Positions 49,715 to 59,866 of a stretch of 64,000 nucleotides of DNA are shown one piece after another. Made by a program: the position numbers and the translations under genes. The first letter of the stretch is position 1; each line of letters opens with the position of its first letter. This DNA comes from Methylocystis bryophila (GTDB lineage: Bacteria; Pseudomonadota; Alphaproteobacteria; Rhizobiales; Beijerinckiaceae), in assembly GCF_027925445.1 (NCBI RefSeq), contig NZ_AP027149.1, forward strand, positions 3,050,501 through 3,114,500, written 5' to 3'. The notes beneath the pieces were generated by a model. That model was not told where the DNA came from. It saw only the letters and a program-made list of their open reading frames with translations, and searched no databases.

Positions 49715-52084
49715 ATGTTCCGCTCGATATTGCTGCGCGGCGCTTCCGCCAGCGCGCTCACCCTTGTGCTCGTCTCCGCCTCTGTCGCGCAACAGACGCT
49801 TCCGGAAATCGACGTTCATCCGCCGCATCGAACGGCCGCCAAAGCCAAACCGCCACACCAAACGGCCCACCGGGTGACGCAGGAGCCGCTGGCGGAACCG
49901 CCGACGACGGCGCCACCGCCGCCGCCGGCGGCGGTGGCGGCCGAAGCGCAGGGAGTTGCAACGGAAGCGCCGGGCTCAAGCCAGAGCGGCGCCGGACTCG
50001 GCGGTCGGTTTACTGGCTATACGGTCAATCTCCAGACGCCGGCCGTGGCGACCAAGGACAACATCCCCATCCTACAAAATCCGGTCTCGATCCAGGTCGT
50101 TCCGCGACAAGTGATGGACGATCAGCAGGACATTTCAGTGGAGGACGCGATCGTCGGAAATGTCAGCAGCGTGCAGCCGGCCCCCGACACCTTTTACGAC
50201 GGCTTCACGATCCGCGGGATTCCCAACGTCAGCATCTTCCGCAACGATTTGAAGATGCTGAGAATAACCCATCTTCAGACCGCCAATTTGCAATCGATCG
50301 AGGTCTTGAAGGGTCCCGCGGCCATGTTGTTCGGACGCCTCGAGCCGGGCGGCGTCGTCAATCTCGTCCTAAAGCGTCCGCTGGACACGCCTTACTTCTC
50401 GGTCGAGGAGCAGACTGGCTCCTGGGGGCTCACGCGAACGACCGTGGACGCCACCGGTCCTTTGACGAAGGACAAGGACTGGCTCTACCGCGTCAATCTC
50501 TCCTTCAATCACAGCGACTCGTTCCGCAATTTTGTCACCAACCAGGACGCCTTCGTCGCGCCGACGATCAGTTGGCGACCGGCCGAGCGGTTCCGGTTCA
50601 ACGTCGACGCCGAGTATCAGAACACCATTTTCGTCGCGGATGCGGATAGCGCCATTCCAGCGGTTAACGATCACCCCGCGCCCATCCCGATCAGCCGCTA
50701 TCTCCAGGACCCCGCGGTGACGCGCGCCAACCCCAGCCGGATGGAGAGAGGGCTCATCGGATATGATTGGACGATGGATTTCAACAATGATTGGAGCCTC
50801 ACCAATCGCTTCTCCTATACCGATATCCAGTGGGCGCAGAGAATTACCGATTATAGCTCCGTCAACGAAGCGACCGGCCAAATCACGCGCGATGACTGGG
50901 ATGTGAACGCTCACCGCTGGGCGCTCAGCAGCAACCTCGATCTCAAGGGGAAACTGGAGACCGGCCCGTTCCAGCACGCGATATTGCTCGGAAGCGATTA
51001 CTGGAACGAGGACAATCATGATTTCGGTTTTTCTGGCCGTCCGCTGGGCCTGTCGCCGATCAACATGTTCCTTCCGAGCTACAGCCTTTCCGGATACGTC
51101 AAGCCGACGGACAATTTCTACACTGCCTATCCGCAAGCCTGGAAGGGCGTCTACGGGCAGGACATGATCTCCTTCCTCGACGACAAGGTGCATGTGCTCT
51201 TAGGCGGAAGGCACGACTGGGCGGATTACGCGCGAGGGTTCGGCGCGAACTCTTTCGCGGAAGCCTTGGGGCCCTATAACCCCAACACAGGTCTCGGTTT
51301 CCGAAACGCCTTCGACCAGGCGTGGAGCCCCCGACTGGGCGTCGTGCTCCAGCCGCTGCCATGGCTCTCCTTCTACGGCAACTACTCGAGATCCTTCGGC
51401 GCCACCAACGGCATGCCCGCTCCCAGGGACCCGCCCTTCGCGCCTCAGCGAGGCCTCCAATGGGAGGGCGGCGCCAAGGCCGAGCTCTTCGACGGTCGGC
51501 TGACCGCAACGACGGCCTATTATGACATCTTCAAATCGGGCATTGTCCAAACGATTCCCGGCACGCAGTTCTCGCGGCCGGTCGGCCTCGTGGAGAGCAG
51601 AGGCGTCGAACTCGACGTCGCCGGCCGCATTGACGAGAACTGGAGCCTGATCGGCAATTACTCCTACGACTTGGCGCACATCGTCGCTGACGCGAACGGA
51701 CCGACATATCTGGGATTGGGAGGTCAGCTCGGCAATTGGCTGCAGAATGTGCCTCGCCACGCCGGCAGCCTATGGGTCAAATATGACGCGCTCGGCGATT
51801 GGCGCGGTTTGAGCCTCGGCGGCGGGGTGTTCGCGGTCGGCGAGCGCCAAGGGGATAATCAAAACGACTTTCAATTGCCGGCCTATGCGCGCATCGACGG
51901 CATGGTCATGTATCGCCTGCAGCCCTGGATGCTTCCTGCGTCGAGCGGCGTGAAGAACCTGACGTTTCAGCTCAACGTCAAGAATCTGGCCAACACGACC
52001 TATTACGCGCACGCGCTCGACCGCTTCAGCATCTTCCCCGGCGCGCCGAGAACGTTCATCGCGTCCATCCGAGCGGAGTTCTGA
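49715..52084 (+). CDS. TonB-dependent siderophore/metal receptor
   Basis: 789 aa outer membrane beta-barrel. Signal peptide (RSILLRGASASALTLVLVSA), a Pro-rich stretch (PPTTAPPPPPAAVAA), then the plug domain with ILQNPVSIQVVPRQVMDDQQ (TonB box and plug start), IRGIPNVSIFRNDLKMLRIT, EVLKGPAAMLFGRLEPGGVV and many strand-forming segments to the terminal FIASIRAEF. No N-terminal signalling (STN) domain. The plug is of the ferric-siderophore type. The PepSY-TM gene follows after 2 bases. Substrate (Fe or Cu chelate) is undetermined. Confidence 0.93.
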   Translation: MFRSILLRGASASALTLVLVSASVAQQTLPEIDVHPPHRTAAKAKPPHQTAHRVTQEPLAEPPTTAPPPPPAAVAAEAQGVATEAPGSSQSGAGLGGRFTGYTVNLQTPAVATKDNIPILQNPVSIQVVPRQVMDDQQDISVEDAIVGNVSSVQPAPDTFYDGFTIRGIPNVSIFRNDLKMLRITHLQTANLQSIEVLKGPAAMLFGRLEPGGVVNLVLKRPLDTPYFSVEEQTGSWGLTRTTVDATGPLTKDKDWLYRVNLSFNHSDSFRNFVTNQDAFVAPTISWRPAERFRFNVDAEYQNTIFVADADSAIPAVNDHPAPIPISRYLQDPAVTRANPSRMERGLIGYDWTMDFNNDWSLTNRFSYTDIQWAQRITDYSSVNEATGQITRDDWDVNAHRWALSSNLDLKGKLETGPFQHAILLGSDYWNEDNHDFGFSGRPLGLSPINMFLPSYSLSGYVKPTDNFYTAYPQAWKGVYGQDMISFLDDKVHVLLGGRHDWADYARGFGANSFAEALGPYNPNTGLGFRNAFDQAWSPRLGVVLQPLPWLSFYGNYSRSFGATNGMPAPRDPPFAPQRGLQWEGGAKAELFDGRLTATTAYYDIFKSGIVQTIPGTQFSRPVGLVESRGVELDVAGRIDENWSLIGNYSYDLAHIVADANGPTYLGLGGQLGNWLQNVPRHAGSLWVKYDALGDWRGLSLGGGVFAVGERQGDNQNDFQLPAYARIDGMVMYRLQPWMLPASSGVKNLTFQLNVKNLANTTYYAHALDRFSIFPGAPRTFIASIRAEF

Positions 52085-52086
52085 CG

Positions 52087-53355
52087 ATGGCGCGCGCCTT
52101 CTGGGTCTGGCTACACCGCTGGACGGGGCTCGCCATGGCGGGCTTTCTGATCCTCGTGGGACTCACGGGGAGCCTCCTCGCCTTTTGGCCGGAGGTCAAT
52201 CATTGGTTCACCCCAGAACTCTATCCCGGCCCGCACGCCGGAATAGAACTGAGCGCCGCGACGCTCGCGCGCCGCGCCGAGGAGATCGTTCCGCAAGGCC
52301 GGGTCAGCGCAGTGATCTTCGCCGATCCCGGCTCCGTGATGATCGGAATGGAGCCGCGGGAGGGCGCGCCCCCGCTCGACTTCGAGTTCATTCACCTCGA
52401 TCCCATCAGCAGCAAGGAGCTCGGGCGCGTGACTTGGCACGCGCTGCCGCGCACGAAAAACGACATCATGCCGTTCATTTACGGCTTGCATATGTATCTC
52501 GCGATGAAGGGGATCGGCGACTGGATTCTCGGCTTCGTTGCGCTGCTATGGACCCTCGATTGCTTCGTCGCCTTCTATCTGACCTTGCCGCTTCCCGGCG
52601 CAAACTCGGGGAAAGGCTTCCTTGCACGTTGGAAGCCCGCCTGGCTCATCAAATGGGGCGCTTCTTTCTACCGCATCAATTTCGATATGCATCGCGCGGG
52701 AGGCCTGTGGCTCTGGACGATGCTGCTCGTGTTCGCCTGGTCTAGCGTAAGCTTCACAATGCCGAAGGTTTATACGAATACGATGCGGGCCATCTTCGAT
52801 TATGAGACGCCCGACGCGCTTGTTCGGTCGCATGCGGGGCCGAGCAAGGAAAATCCTAACCTCCTCGAGTGGGAGGGAGCGCAGGCCGCTGGCGAGCGGC
52901 TGATGGCGGACGAGGCGCGCATTCACGACTTTGCGATCGAGCGACCGATCGCCCTTTATCTCTCCCGCGCCCTCGGGCTTATCGAATATCGCGTGCGCTC
53001 GTCGCGCGACATTGGCGACAGGAGCGGCGCGACATCGGTGATTTTCGACGCCTATTCGGGCGCGTTGAGGGCCGTCAATCTACCCACCGGCCAGCGCGCC
53101 GGCAACACGGTGACGACGTGGCTGAGGGAGCTACACGTCGCCAATGTCTTCGGTCTTCCTTACCGCATTTTCGTCAGCGCTCTCGGCCTCGCCATCGTCA
53201 TGCTGTCCGTGACCGGCGTTTACATCTGGTGGAAGAAGCGGCAGGCGAGAAAGAACCGGTCGCAGAGCGAAGCGAGCAAGTTTTCGCCGAAGCCCAAACC
53301 AGATGAGCGCGAGCTTGCGCTCGATCTCGACCCCGATCGGAATTTTGAGAGTTAA
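52087..53355 (+). CDS. PepSY-associated TM (PiuB-like) membrane protein
   Basis: 422 aa. The PepSY-TM family has four main helices: WLHRWTGLAMAGFLILVGLT, GFVALLWTLDCFVAFYLTLP, GGLWLWTMLLVFAWSSVSFT and FVSALGLAIVMLSVTGVYIW. His residues at helix ends (HRW, FDMHRAGG, HVANVFGLPYR) are typical of the putative ferric-siderophore reductases paired with TonB receptors. Starts 2 bases after the receptor stop, so both are one operon. Confidence 0.92.
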   Translation: MARAFWVWLHRWTGLAMAGFLILVGLTGSLLAFWPEVNHWFTPELYPGPHAGIELSAATLARRAEEIVPQGRVSAVIFADPGSVMIGMEPREGAPPLDFEFIHLDPISSKELGRVTWHALPRTKNDIMPFIYGLHMYLAMKGIGDWILGFVALLWTLDCFVAFYLTLPLPGANSGKGFLARWKPAWLIKWGASFYRINFDMHRAGGLWLWTMLLVFAWSSVSFTMPKVYTNTMRAIFDYETPDALVRSHAGPSKENPNLLEWEGAQAAGERLMADEARIHDFAIERPIALYLSRALGLIEYRVRSSRDIGDRSGATSVIFDAYSGALRAVNLPTGQRAGNTVTTWLRELHVANVFGLPYRIFVSALGLAIVMLSVTGVYIWWKKRQARKNRSQSEASKFSPKPKPDERELALDLDPDRNFES

Positions 53356-53398
53356 GCCACTGCTTCAAACCGGGGCGCCTGAAGAGGCTACGCGCGGT

Positions 53399-55639
53399 TC
53401 AGTTCGCGCCCCCTACCCTGGCGAGCTCCATCTGCGGGGCGCGCACCGTCTCCTCGCCGAGCTTGGCGCGATAGACGACGAAGTTCTCCAGCACGCGCTG
53501 CACGTAGTTGCGTGTCTCGGCGAGAGGGATGCGCTCGACCCAGTCGATCGGATCGACATTGGCGTGACGCGGATCGCCATAGGCGTTGATCCACTGCGCC
53601 GCGCGTCCCGGTCCCGCGTTGTACGCCGCGAGCGTGAGGATATAGGAGCCCTTCTCGGTTCCGAGCAGCTCTCCCAGGAAGGAGGCGCCGAGCTGCGCGT
53701 TGAAGGCCGGCTCGCTCATGAGCCGATGCGGGTCGTAGCCGACATGCGCGAGCGACGCCGTATGGCGCGCGGTCGAGGGCAGCATCTGCATGAGCCCCAC
53801 CGCGCCGGCGATCGAGACCACATGCGGATCGAAGGCGCTTTCCTGGCGCGCCACCGCGAAGACGAGCGACTTCGGGGCCGAGCCCGGCAGCGCCGAGAAC
53901 GCCGGAACGCCGAAGGTCGGGAAAGCTGCGTCATCTATCGCGACGCCGCGATAGGATGCGAGCTTGCCGAGCGTCAGCGAGAAACGCGCGTCATGCGCGC
54001 GCTCCGCGGCGATAGCAAGCGCCGCAACTTGCTCGGGGCGCTCGAGATGCTTCGCCGCTTCGGAGGCCAGCGCGCTCATCGCCTCTTTTTCGCCCACGGC
54101 GATCAGAAGCTCGACGGCGCGCACCGATTCGTCGCGCGCGTCGCCGAGAGCGGGCTCGGGCGAAGGCCGCACCGGCGAAACATTGGAGCCGATCTTGGCG
54201 AGCGCGAGCTGGCCATAGAAGGTCGTAGAATGAGTCGCCGCCTCGCGATAATGCGCGCGGGCGATCTCGTCCTGCTCGGGACTCTGACGCGCCTCCGCAG
54301 CGCGGGCGCGCCAATATTCGGCGCGCGACTTCTGATGCGGCGTCTCGGCGATGGCGACGGCGCGATCAAAATGCCGCTCCGCCGCATCGATGTCGTTCAT
54401 GAACCGCAGGGCGATCCAGCCGGCATGAAATTCCGCCTCGACTTGCGAAGACGCCGTCTTCGCCGCATGGCCCGCAAAGACCTCATAGGCGCGCTTCGTG
54501 TCGCCCTTGTCGAGGAGCTTGCGCGCAATCGTCTTGCGCTCCGTCCACCAGGCCTCGCCGTCGACGAGCTTTTCAGGCGCGGTTGGCGCCTCGCGCAGAG
54601 CCGCCGCGGCTTCCGGATATTTGTTCATCTTGCGCAGGTAGCGAACGCGCGCGAAAACGAGGCCAGGGTCCTTTTGCAATGCGGGCGGCAGGCTCGCGGT
54701 CATTTTGGCGTCGCAGCGTCCGATGCTCGCCGCCGCACGCGCTTTTGCGAGCAGCGCCGCATCCTTGCCGGCGAGCTCGGCGGCGCGCAGCGACGGGCCG
54801 CTCCGCCCCGCATAGAAGAGGCGATCGGCGCGGTATCTGTGGTCCTCTGGACCCAGCAGCTCCGCAAACTCCTTGCGCGCCAGCGCCTCGATCCCATCTC
54901 CGAAGTCGTCCTCGCGCCAAAGCTCGCGCGCAAGCGCGGTCGCCTGCTCGAACTCGCCGTCTCGGGCGAGAGCCCGGGCCAGGACGAGCTTGCCCGCCGG
55001 GGCGGCGGGCCGTCGATCACTGAAGAAGGCCTTGATCGTCGCGTCCGAGCGGCCCTCGTTCAAGAGTTGGTCCTCGGCGCGATGACGCAGCCAATCGCTC
55101 GCGGGCCAGTTCGGATGCAAAGCGACGAAGCGCTTCAATCGCTCGAAGCCGGCGTTACGCCAATGGAGCTTCAGTCCCACCCATTGCGCTGTGGTGACGG
55201 CGATTGGGTTCTCCAAGCCGGCGATCGCCGCGTCTCCCGCAGCGAAATCGCCGGCGCGATAGGCGGAAACCGCCGCGAGAAAAGGCTCGGCCTCGGCGCC
55301 CACCAGCGTCGCGAGCTCGGAGGAGGCGACGAGCGGCTCTTGCTTCTGGGCGGCGGGCTCCGCCGACGCTTCGGCCTGCTGCTGCGCGGCCTCGCTCTCG
55401 GGCTGCTGCTCGGCGGCGGCGCTCTCCTCGCCTCGCGGCTTCGCGGCTTCGTCGGATTGAGGCGCGGCGCTCCAGGGAGAAATTTGCGCGACCCAGCCCC
55501 GCCACGCGCCCTCCGGGGCGTACCACACGCTGCCCCCGGCAAACCCGATCAACAGCGCGAGAACCGTCGCGCCAGCGATCCATGCTCCCGTCTTGGAGAA
55601 GAGTCTCGGTCCGCCGCCTAGCATGGTTTCAGGCTCCAT
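53399..55639 (-). CDS. Soluble lytic murein transglycosylase (Slt70-like), membrane anchored
   Basis: 746 aa from ATG 55639. One N-terminal helix (GAWIAGATVLALLIGFAGGS), then an acidic Glu/Ala/Gln linker (EESAAAEQQPESEAAQQQAE), a long superhelical U-domain (about 110-550) and the C-terminal GH23 SLT domain: ARQESAFDPHVVSIAGAVGL with the catalytic Glu, then MQMLPSTARHTAS, and LAAYNAGPGRAAQWI. It cleaves peptidoglycan glycan strands, leaving anhydro ends. The gene is convergent with the PepSY-TM gene. Confidence 0.93.
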   Translation of the reverse strand: MEPETMLGGGPRLFSKTGAWIAGATVLALLIGFAGGSVWYAPEGAWRGWVAQISPWSAAPQSDEAAKPRGEESAAAEQQPESEAAQQQAEASAEPAAQKQEPLVASSELATLVGAEAEPFLAAVSAYRAGDFAAGDAAIAGLENPIAVTTAQWVGLKLHWRNAGFERLKRFVALHPNWPASDWLRHRAEDQLLNEGRSDATIKAFFSDRRPAAPAGKLVLARALARDGEFEQATALARELWREDDFGDGIEALARKEFAELLGPEDHRYRADRLFYAGRSGPSLRAAELAGKDAALLAKARAAASIGRCDAKMTASLPPALQKDPGLVFARVRYLRKMNKYPEAAAALREAPTAPEKLVDGEAWWTERKTIARKLLDKGDTKRAYEVFAGHAAKTASSQVEAEFHAGWIALRFMNDIDAAERHFDRAVAIAETPHQKSRAEYWRARAAEARQSPEQDEIARAHYREAATHSTTFYGQLALAKIGSNVSPVRPSPEPALGDARDESVRAVELLIAVGEKEAMSALASEAAKHLERPEQVAALAIAAERAHDARFSLTLGKLASYRGVAIDDAAFPTFGVPAFSALPGSAPKSLVFAVARQESAFDPHVVSIAGAVGLMQMLPSTARHTASLAHVGYDPHRLMSEPAFNAQLGASFLGELLGTEKGSYILTLAAYNAGPGRAAQWINAYGDPRHANVDPIDWVERIPLAETRNYVQRVLENFVVYRAKLGEETVRAPQMELARVGGAN

Positions 55640-55879
55640 CCTCTGGCCTCGCCCGTCTCGATCGAGACGCCGAGCGAAAGGTCGATCCATACGCATGGTC
55701 TATGAATTTCGCGGGGATTTCGTTAACGCCTCGCGCAAACGTAAGCCGGGGCCGTCCTTGCTCGCGCAGCGCCGCCTTCGAGGGCCTTTCCACGCGGGCG
55801 GGCAACGGCTAAGAAGCCCCGCAAACTCAGGTAGGCTCTGAATGCGGCGACCGCAAGGCGCTGAGAAAGCGTTGAGAAG

Positions 55880-56773
55880 ATGCCCAAGGCAGCAATATTT
55901 CACGGCTCGATAACGGCGCTCGTGACACCTTTCAACCACGGGGACGTTGATTTCGACTGCCTGCGGCAGTTCATCGACTGGCAGGTTGAGAGCGGCACGC
56001 ATGGCCTCGTGCCGGTTGGCACGACCGGCGAAAGTCCGACGTTGTCGCATGAGGAGCATGGCGCGGTCATCACGGCGACGGTTAAAGCGGCGCGCGGCCG
56101 TGTCCCTGTGATCGCCGGGGCCGGCTCCAACAACACAAGGGAGGCCGTTGCGCTCGCCGGGCACGCCGAGCGCGCCGGCGCCGACGGGCTGCTCGTCGTC
56201 ACGCCCTATTACAACAAGCCCAATCAAGAAGGGCTCTATCAGCATTTCAAGGCGATTAATGATTCGGTGTCGATCCCGATCATCATCTACAATATCCCGC
56301 CGCGCTCGGTCATCGACATGAGCGTGGAGACGATGACGCGACTCTCCGAGCTCAAGAATATTGTCGGGGTCAAGGACGCCACCGGCAATGTCGGACGAAT
56401 CTCCTTGCAAAGGCAAGCGATGGGGCCGAAGTTCATCCAGCTTTCCGGGGACGACATCACCGCGCTTTCCTGCATGGCGGCCGGCGCGCAGGGCTGCATC
56501 TCGGTCGTCTCCAACATCGCGCCGAAGCTCTGCGCCGATCTGCAGAACGCGGCGCTCGCCAGCGACTTCAAGACCGCGCTCGCGATCCAGGACAAGCTCG
56601 TGCCGCTTCAGGTCGCCGTCTTCCTCGAGGCCGGCGTGAACGGCGCCAAATACGGCCTCTCGCTGCTCGGCCGGTGCCTCGAGGAGACGCGCCTGCCGCT
56701 CATTCCGGTGACTCAGGCGACAAAGGATCGCATTCGCGCGGCCATGATCCACGCCGGCTTGCTCGAAGGATAA
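55880..56773 (+). CDS. dapA: 4-hydroxy-tetrahydrodipicolinate synthase
   Basis: 297 aa. It condenses pyruvate with aspartate semialdehyde in lysine/DAP synthesis. TIM barrel with VPVGTTGESPTLSHEEH, VIAGAGSNNTREAVALAGHA, VTPYYNKPNQEGLYQHFKAI (Tyr) and Schiff-base Lys in IVGVKDATGNVGR, all in order. Standard length. smpB follows 8 bases later. Confidence 0.97.
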   Translation: MPKAAIFHGSITALVTPFNHGDVDFDCLRQFIDWQVESGTHGLVPVGTTGESPTLSHEEHGAVITATVKAARGRVPVIAGAGSNNTREAVALAGHAERAGADGLLVVTPYYNKPNQEGLYQHFKAINDSVSIPIIIYNIPPRSVIDMSVETMTRLSELKNIVGVKDATGNVGRISLQRQAMGPKFIQLSGDDITALSCMAAGAQGCISVVSNIAPKLCADLQNAALASDFKTALAIQDKLVPLQVAVFLEAGVNGAKYGLSLLGRCLEETRLPLIPVTQATKDRIRAAMIHAGLLEG

Positions 56774-56781
56774 GCCGGATC

Positions 56782-57258
<477 letters not shown>

Positions 57259-57263
57259 CGGGA

Positions 57264-57282
57264 AGAGCCAGCTCTTGGCTCT
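57264..57282 (+). terminator. Weak hairpin after smpB
   Basis: agagcca-gctct-tggctct, 7-bp stem and 5-base loop, six bases after the stop, but no T-run; may attenuate or merely stabilise. Confidence 0.4.
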
Positions 57283-57444
57283 CCAGCGAAACATGCATCG
57301 CCAAAAGAAGTGGTTGGGGTCGACGAGAAAAGCGGGGCTTCGATTGCGCTGCGCCAAGCGCCAGGAAGAATTTGCGACCCCTGCAGGGTGCTGACCAGGC
57401 CTCGCTTCAGCCAGGCGCTGCGCCAAGGAAAATCGATCGACATG

Positions 57445-57477
57445 AAAAAAGCCGACGCAGAAGGCCCGCGCCGGCTT
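57445..57477 (-). terminator. Rho-independent terminator after the NYN-domain gene
   Basis: On the minus strand aagccggcgc-gggccttct-gcgtcggctt (one G-T pair) is followed by a T-run (tttt). It lies 29 bases past the stop at 57506. Confidence 0.85.
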
Positions 57478-57505
57478 ATGGAAAGGCCTTGAAGAGAGGA
57501 GTCTT

Positions 57506-58129
57506 TTACTCCTCGCCTTCCTCGTCATGCCCCGCAGCTGCCGGCGCCGCCGCTTGCGGCGCGGGCCGACGCTCCTGGTAGCGCTGCATGCGCTCGGCGC
57601 GCTCGCCGGGGTCGCGTCCGATCTTGCCCACGAGATGGATGAGATCGATGAACTCGTCGGCCTGACGGCGAAGTTCGTCGGCGATCATCGGCGGCTGCGT
57701 CGTGATCGTGGAGATCACCGAGACGCGGACGCCCTTGCGCTGCACGGCCTCAACGAGCGAGCGGAAATCGCCGTCGCCGGAGAACAGCACCATGTGCTCG
57801 ATGTGCTCCGCCATCTCCATGGCGTCGACCGCGAGCTCGATGTCCATATTGCCCTTGACCTTGCGGCGGCCGAGCGAATCGACAAATTCCTTGGTCGGCT
57901 TGGTCACGACGGCATAACCGTTGTAGTCCAGCCAGTCGATCAGCGGGCGAATAGAGGAATACTCCTGGTCCTCGATCAGCGCCGTGTAATAGAAGGCGCG
58001 GATGAGCGTTCCCTTCGCCTGAAACTCGCGCAGCAATCTCTTGTAGTCTATGTCAAAGCCAAGCGACTTGGCCGTGGCGTAGAGGTTCGCGCCGTCAATG
58101 AATAGCGCAATTCTCTCTTTGTCTGTCAT
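57506..58129 (-). CDS. NYN-domain (LabA/DUF88 type) RNase-like protein
   Basis: 207 aa from ATG 58129 (MTDKERIALF). NYN/PIN-like domain: RIALFIDGANLYATAKSLGF (first acidic motif), RKVKGNMDIELAVDAMEMAE, HMVLFSGDGDFRSLVEAVQR and KGVRVSVISTITTQPP. Basic/acidic C-terminal tail. LabA-like proteins act in RNA metabolism or regulation. Convergent with smpB, as often in alphaproteobacteria, where rpoZ usually follows; it is not visible here. Confidence 0.93.
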   Translation of the reverse strand: MTDKERIALFIDGANLYATAKSLGFDIDYKRLLREFQAKGTLIRAFYYTALIEDQEYSSIRPLIDWLDYNGYAVVTKPTKEFVDSLGRRKVKGNMDIELAVDAMEMAEHIEHMVLFSGDGDFRSLVEAVQRKGVRVSVISTITTQPPMIADELRRQADEFIDLIHLVGKIGRDPGERAERMQRYQERRPAPQAAAPAAAGHDEEGEE

Positions 58130-58613
58130 CTCTGTCTCGCGGTTCTTCAAGGTTGGAAAAAAGTTCGCTCCCCCGCGACGGAGCGCGAACCGGTTAATAG
58201 CGCGGCGCCTTCAGCCTCGGCTCAGAACCCATTGCTTTGTATCACATTGGGATGAACTCGTCTCTCGAACGCCGGTCGACCCGCCTGCCCGACCGTAGAT
58301 CGCCTCTTCCCAGCATGGAGAACAATCGTGGATCGCCCACGCCCTTCTACATACCTGTCATCTATTTTTCGTCAAGAGCGTGGCCCCGGCGGAAAACGTT
58401 AAATACATGCAGGGAAACATTAATTTTTTGAGAGATGAAGGTTTGCCTCGATTATGCGTCATGATTGTTGCGGTTGACCTCCGCCACTAAAGCTCTTGCC
58501 GTTCCGGAGTCTAGTCGCCGGCGCCTATCCACAAAGGTTCGAGCGGACGATCACTCGCTCGACGCGCCTGAGCCTGCAGAGGCGGAACGGCTGTCGCCCG
58601 GCGATCCGCCGGC
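58130..58613. other. Gap between NYN gene and dsbB
   Basis: About 480 bases with no convincing gene; 58360-58460 is comparatively A+T-rich. Must hold the NYN-gene promoter. rpoZ, expected here in many relatives, is not seen on either strand. Confidence 0.45.
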
Positions 58614-59129
58614 TCAACCGTGTCGGCGCAAGAATCCCCAGAATGCGAATCCGGATAGACCCGCGCTCAGCATTGCGCTCCAGGCCGCGAGGCTGAGGCC
58701 GAAGACGAGGAGCGCCGGCTCGTCGCAGCGGATGGGCTTTACGTGCTTCAGGCGCGCGAGAAAATCCGCTTGCGAGGCGGGAGGCGCCATCGCCCCCGTG
58801 CAGTCGGCGGGACCCGGCCAGAGCTTCCATTCGACCCCGGCATGATAGGCCCCAATCGCCGCCCCAGCGAGGAAGATCAGCGCGAGCAAAGGCAAGCCTT
58901 TGCGAGCGAGATCGTCGCGTCCGCGCGCCGACAGCCCGACGCAAAGCGCCGCGACGGCCATGCCAAGGTAATAGGGCTTGCGACCGAGCAGGCAGAGCTC
59001 GCAGGGGAGATAGCCCCGCGCCTCGAAAATCCACGCGCCCGCGATGGTCGCTGCGGCGCCGAGCAGGATGGCGAGCGCGACCGCCCCGGCCGGACGCTTT
59101 CGCAGAGCCGCGACGAGCGCCGCAATCAA
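58614..59129 (-). CDS. dsbB: Disulfide bond formation protein DsbB
   Basis: 171 aa, four transmembrane helices. First redox pair C43-C46 in YLPCELCLLGRKPYY, second pair C110 and C135 (PADCTGAMAP, PIRCDEPAL). It reoxidises DsbA using quinone. Start overlaps the YqaA-type gene stop (ATGA). Confidence 0.93.
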   Translation of the reverse strand: MIAALVAALRKRPAGAVALAILLGAAATIAGAWIFEARGYLPCELCLLGRKPYYLGMAVAALCVGLSARGRDDLARKGLPLLALIFLAGAAIGAYHAGVEWKLWPGPADCTGAMAPPASQADFLARLKHVKPIRCDEPALLVFGLSLAAWSAMLSAGLSGFAFWGFLRRHG

Positions 59130-59707
59130 AACAGCTTCACCGCGATGACGAAGCCGCCGACGACAATCGCGGCGAGCGAACCCAAGAACAGGCCGAAATG
59201 CGCCTCCATCTTGTCCCGCAAACTGTCGCCGAAACGATTCAGCGCCGCGGCCAGAAAGAAGAAGCGCGCGCCGCGCGTGATGAGCGAGAGCAGAATGAAG
59301 AGAGGAAAGTTATAGGCGAAGAGCCCAGAGAAGATCGTCACGAGCTTGAAAGGTATAGGCGTCAGCCCTTTCAGCAGAATGAAGTAGGCGCCCCATTTTG
59401 CGTAGAACTCGCGCATGGAGGCCATCTTCTCTTCATAGCCGTAAAGATGGATAAGCCAATGCCCTACCGTGTCGTAAAGCAGGGCGCCAATCGCGTAGCC
59501 GAGCGCGCCGCCAGCGACGGAGGCGAGCGTGCAGATCGCCGCATATCGCCAAGCCTTCTCGGGTTTGGCGAGCGACATCGGAAGCAGGATCACGTCGGGC
59601 GGCACGGGGAAAAACGAGCTCTCCGCGAAAGCCACGGCGGCGAGGGCCGCCTCGGCGTGGGGGCCGCGCGAGAGCTGGAGGGTCCATTGGTAAAGCTTCT
59701 TTATCAT
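59126..59707 (-). CDS. DedA/YqaA (SNARE-associated) family membrane protein
   Basis: 193 aa from ATG 59707. SFFPVPPDVILLPMSLAKPE, GALGYAIGALLYDTVGHWLI, GAYFILLKGLTPIPFKLVTI and SLITRGARFFFLAAALNRFG are the YqaA-type DedA motifs. Members act in membrane homeostasis, lipid flipping and transporter insertion. Translationally coupled to dsbB. Confidence 0.93.
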   Translation of the reverse strand: MIKKLYQWTLQLSRGPHAEAALAAVAFAESSFFPVPPDVILLPMSLAKPEKAWRYAAICTLASVAGGALGYAIGALLYDTVGHWLIHLYGYEEKMASMREFYAKWGAYFILLKGLTPIPFKLVTIFSGLFAYNFPLFILLSLITRGARFFFLAAALNRFGDSLRDKMEAHFGLFLGSLAAIVVGGFVIAVKLF

Positions 59708-59866
59708 GGCAGGATCGTTAGCATCCGCAGCGAAGATAAGAAAGCGCGACGCAGGCGCGGCCGTCAGCCGCAACGCGACCGCCGCGCTCCGACTCCTTTT
59801 TCGGCCACGATTGCCGCGTATCCGCCCCGGCGCTGAAAACTTTGTCGAAACGGGAGGAGAAACTCC

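Noticed and set aside
53303..55621. Long plus-strand open frame opposite the lytic transglycosylase
   Set aside because: Mirror frame of a gene with an intact GH23 active site; no recognisable motif.
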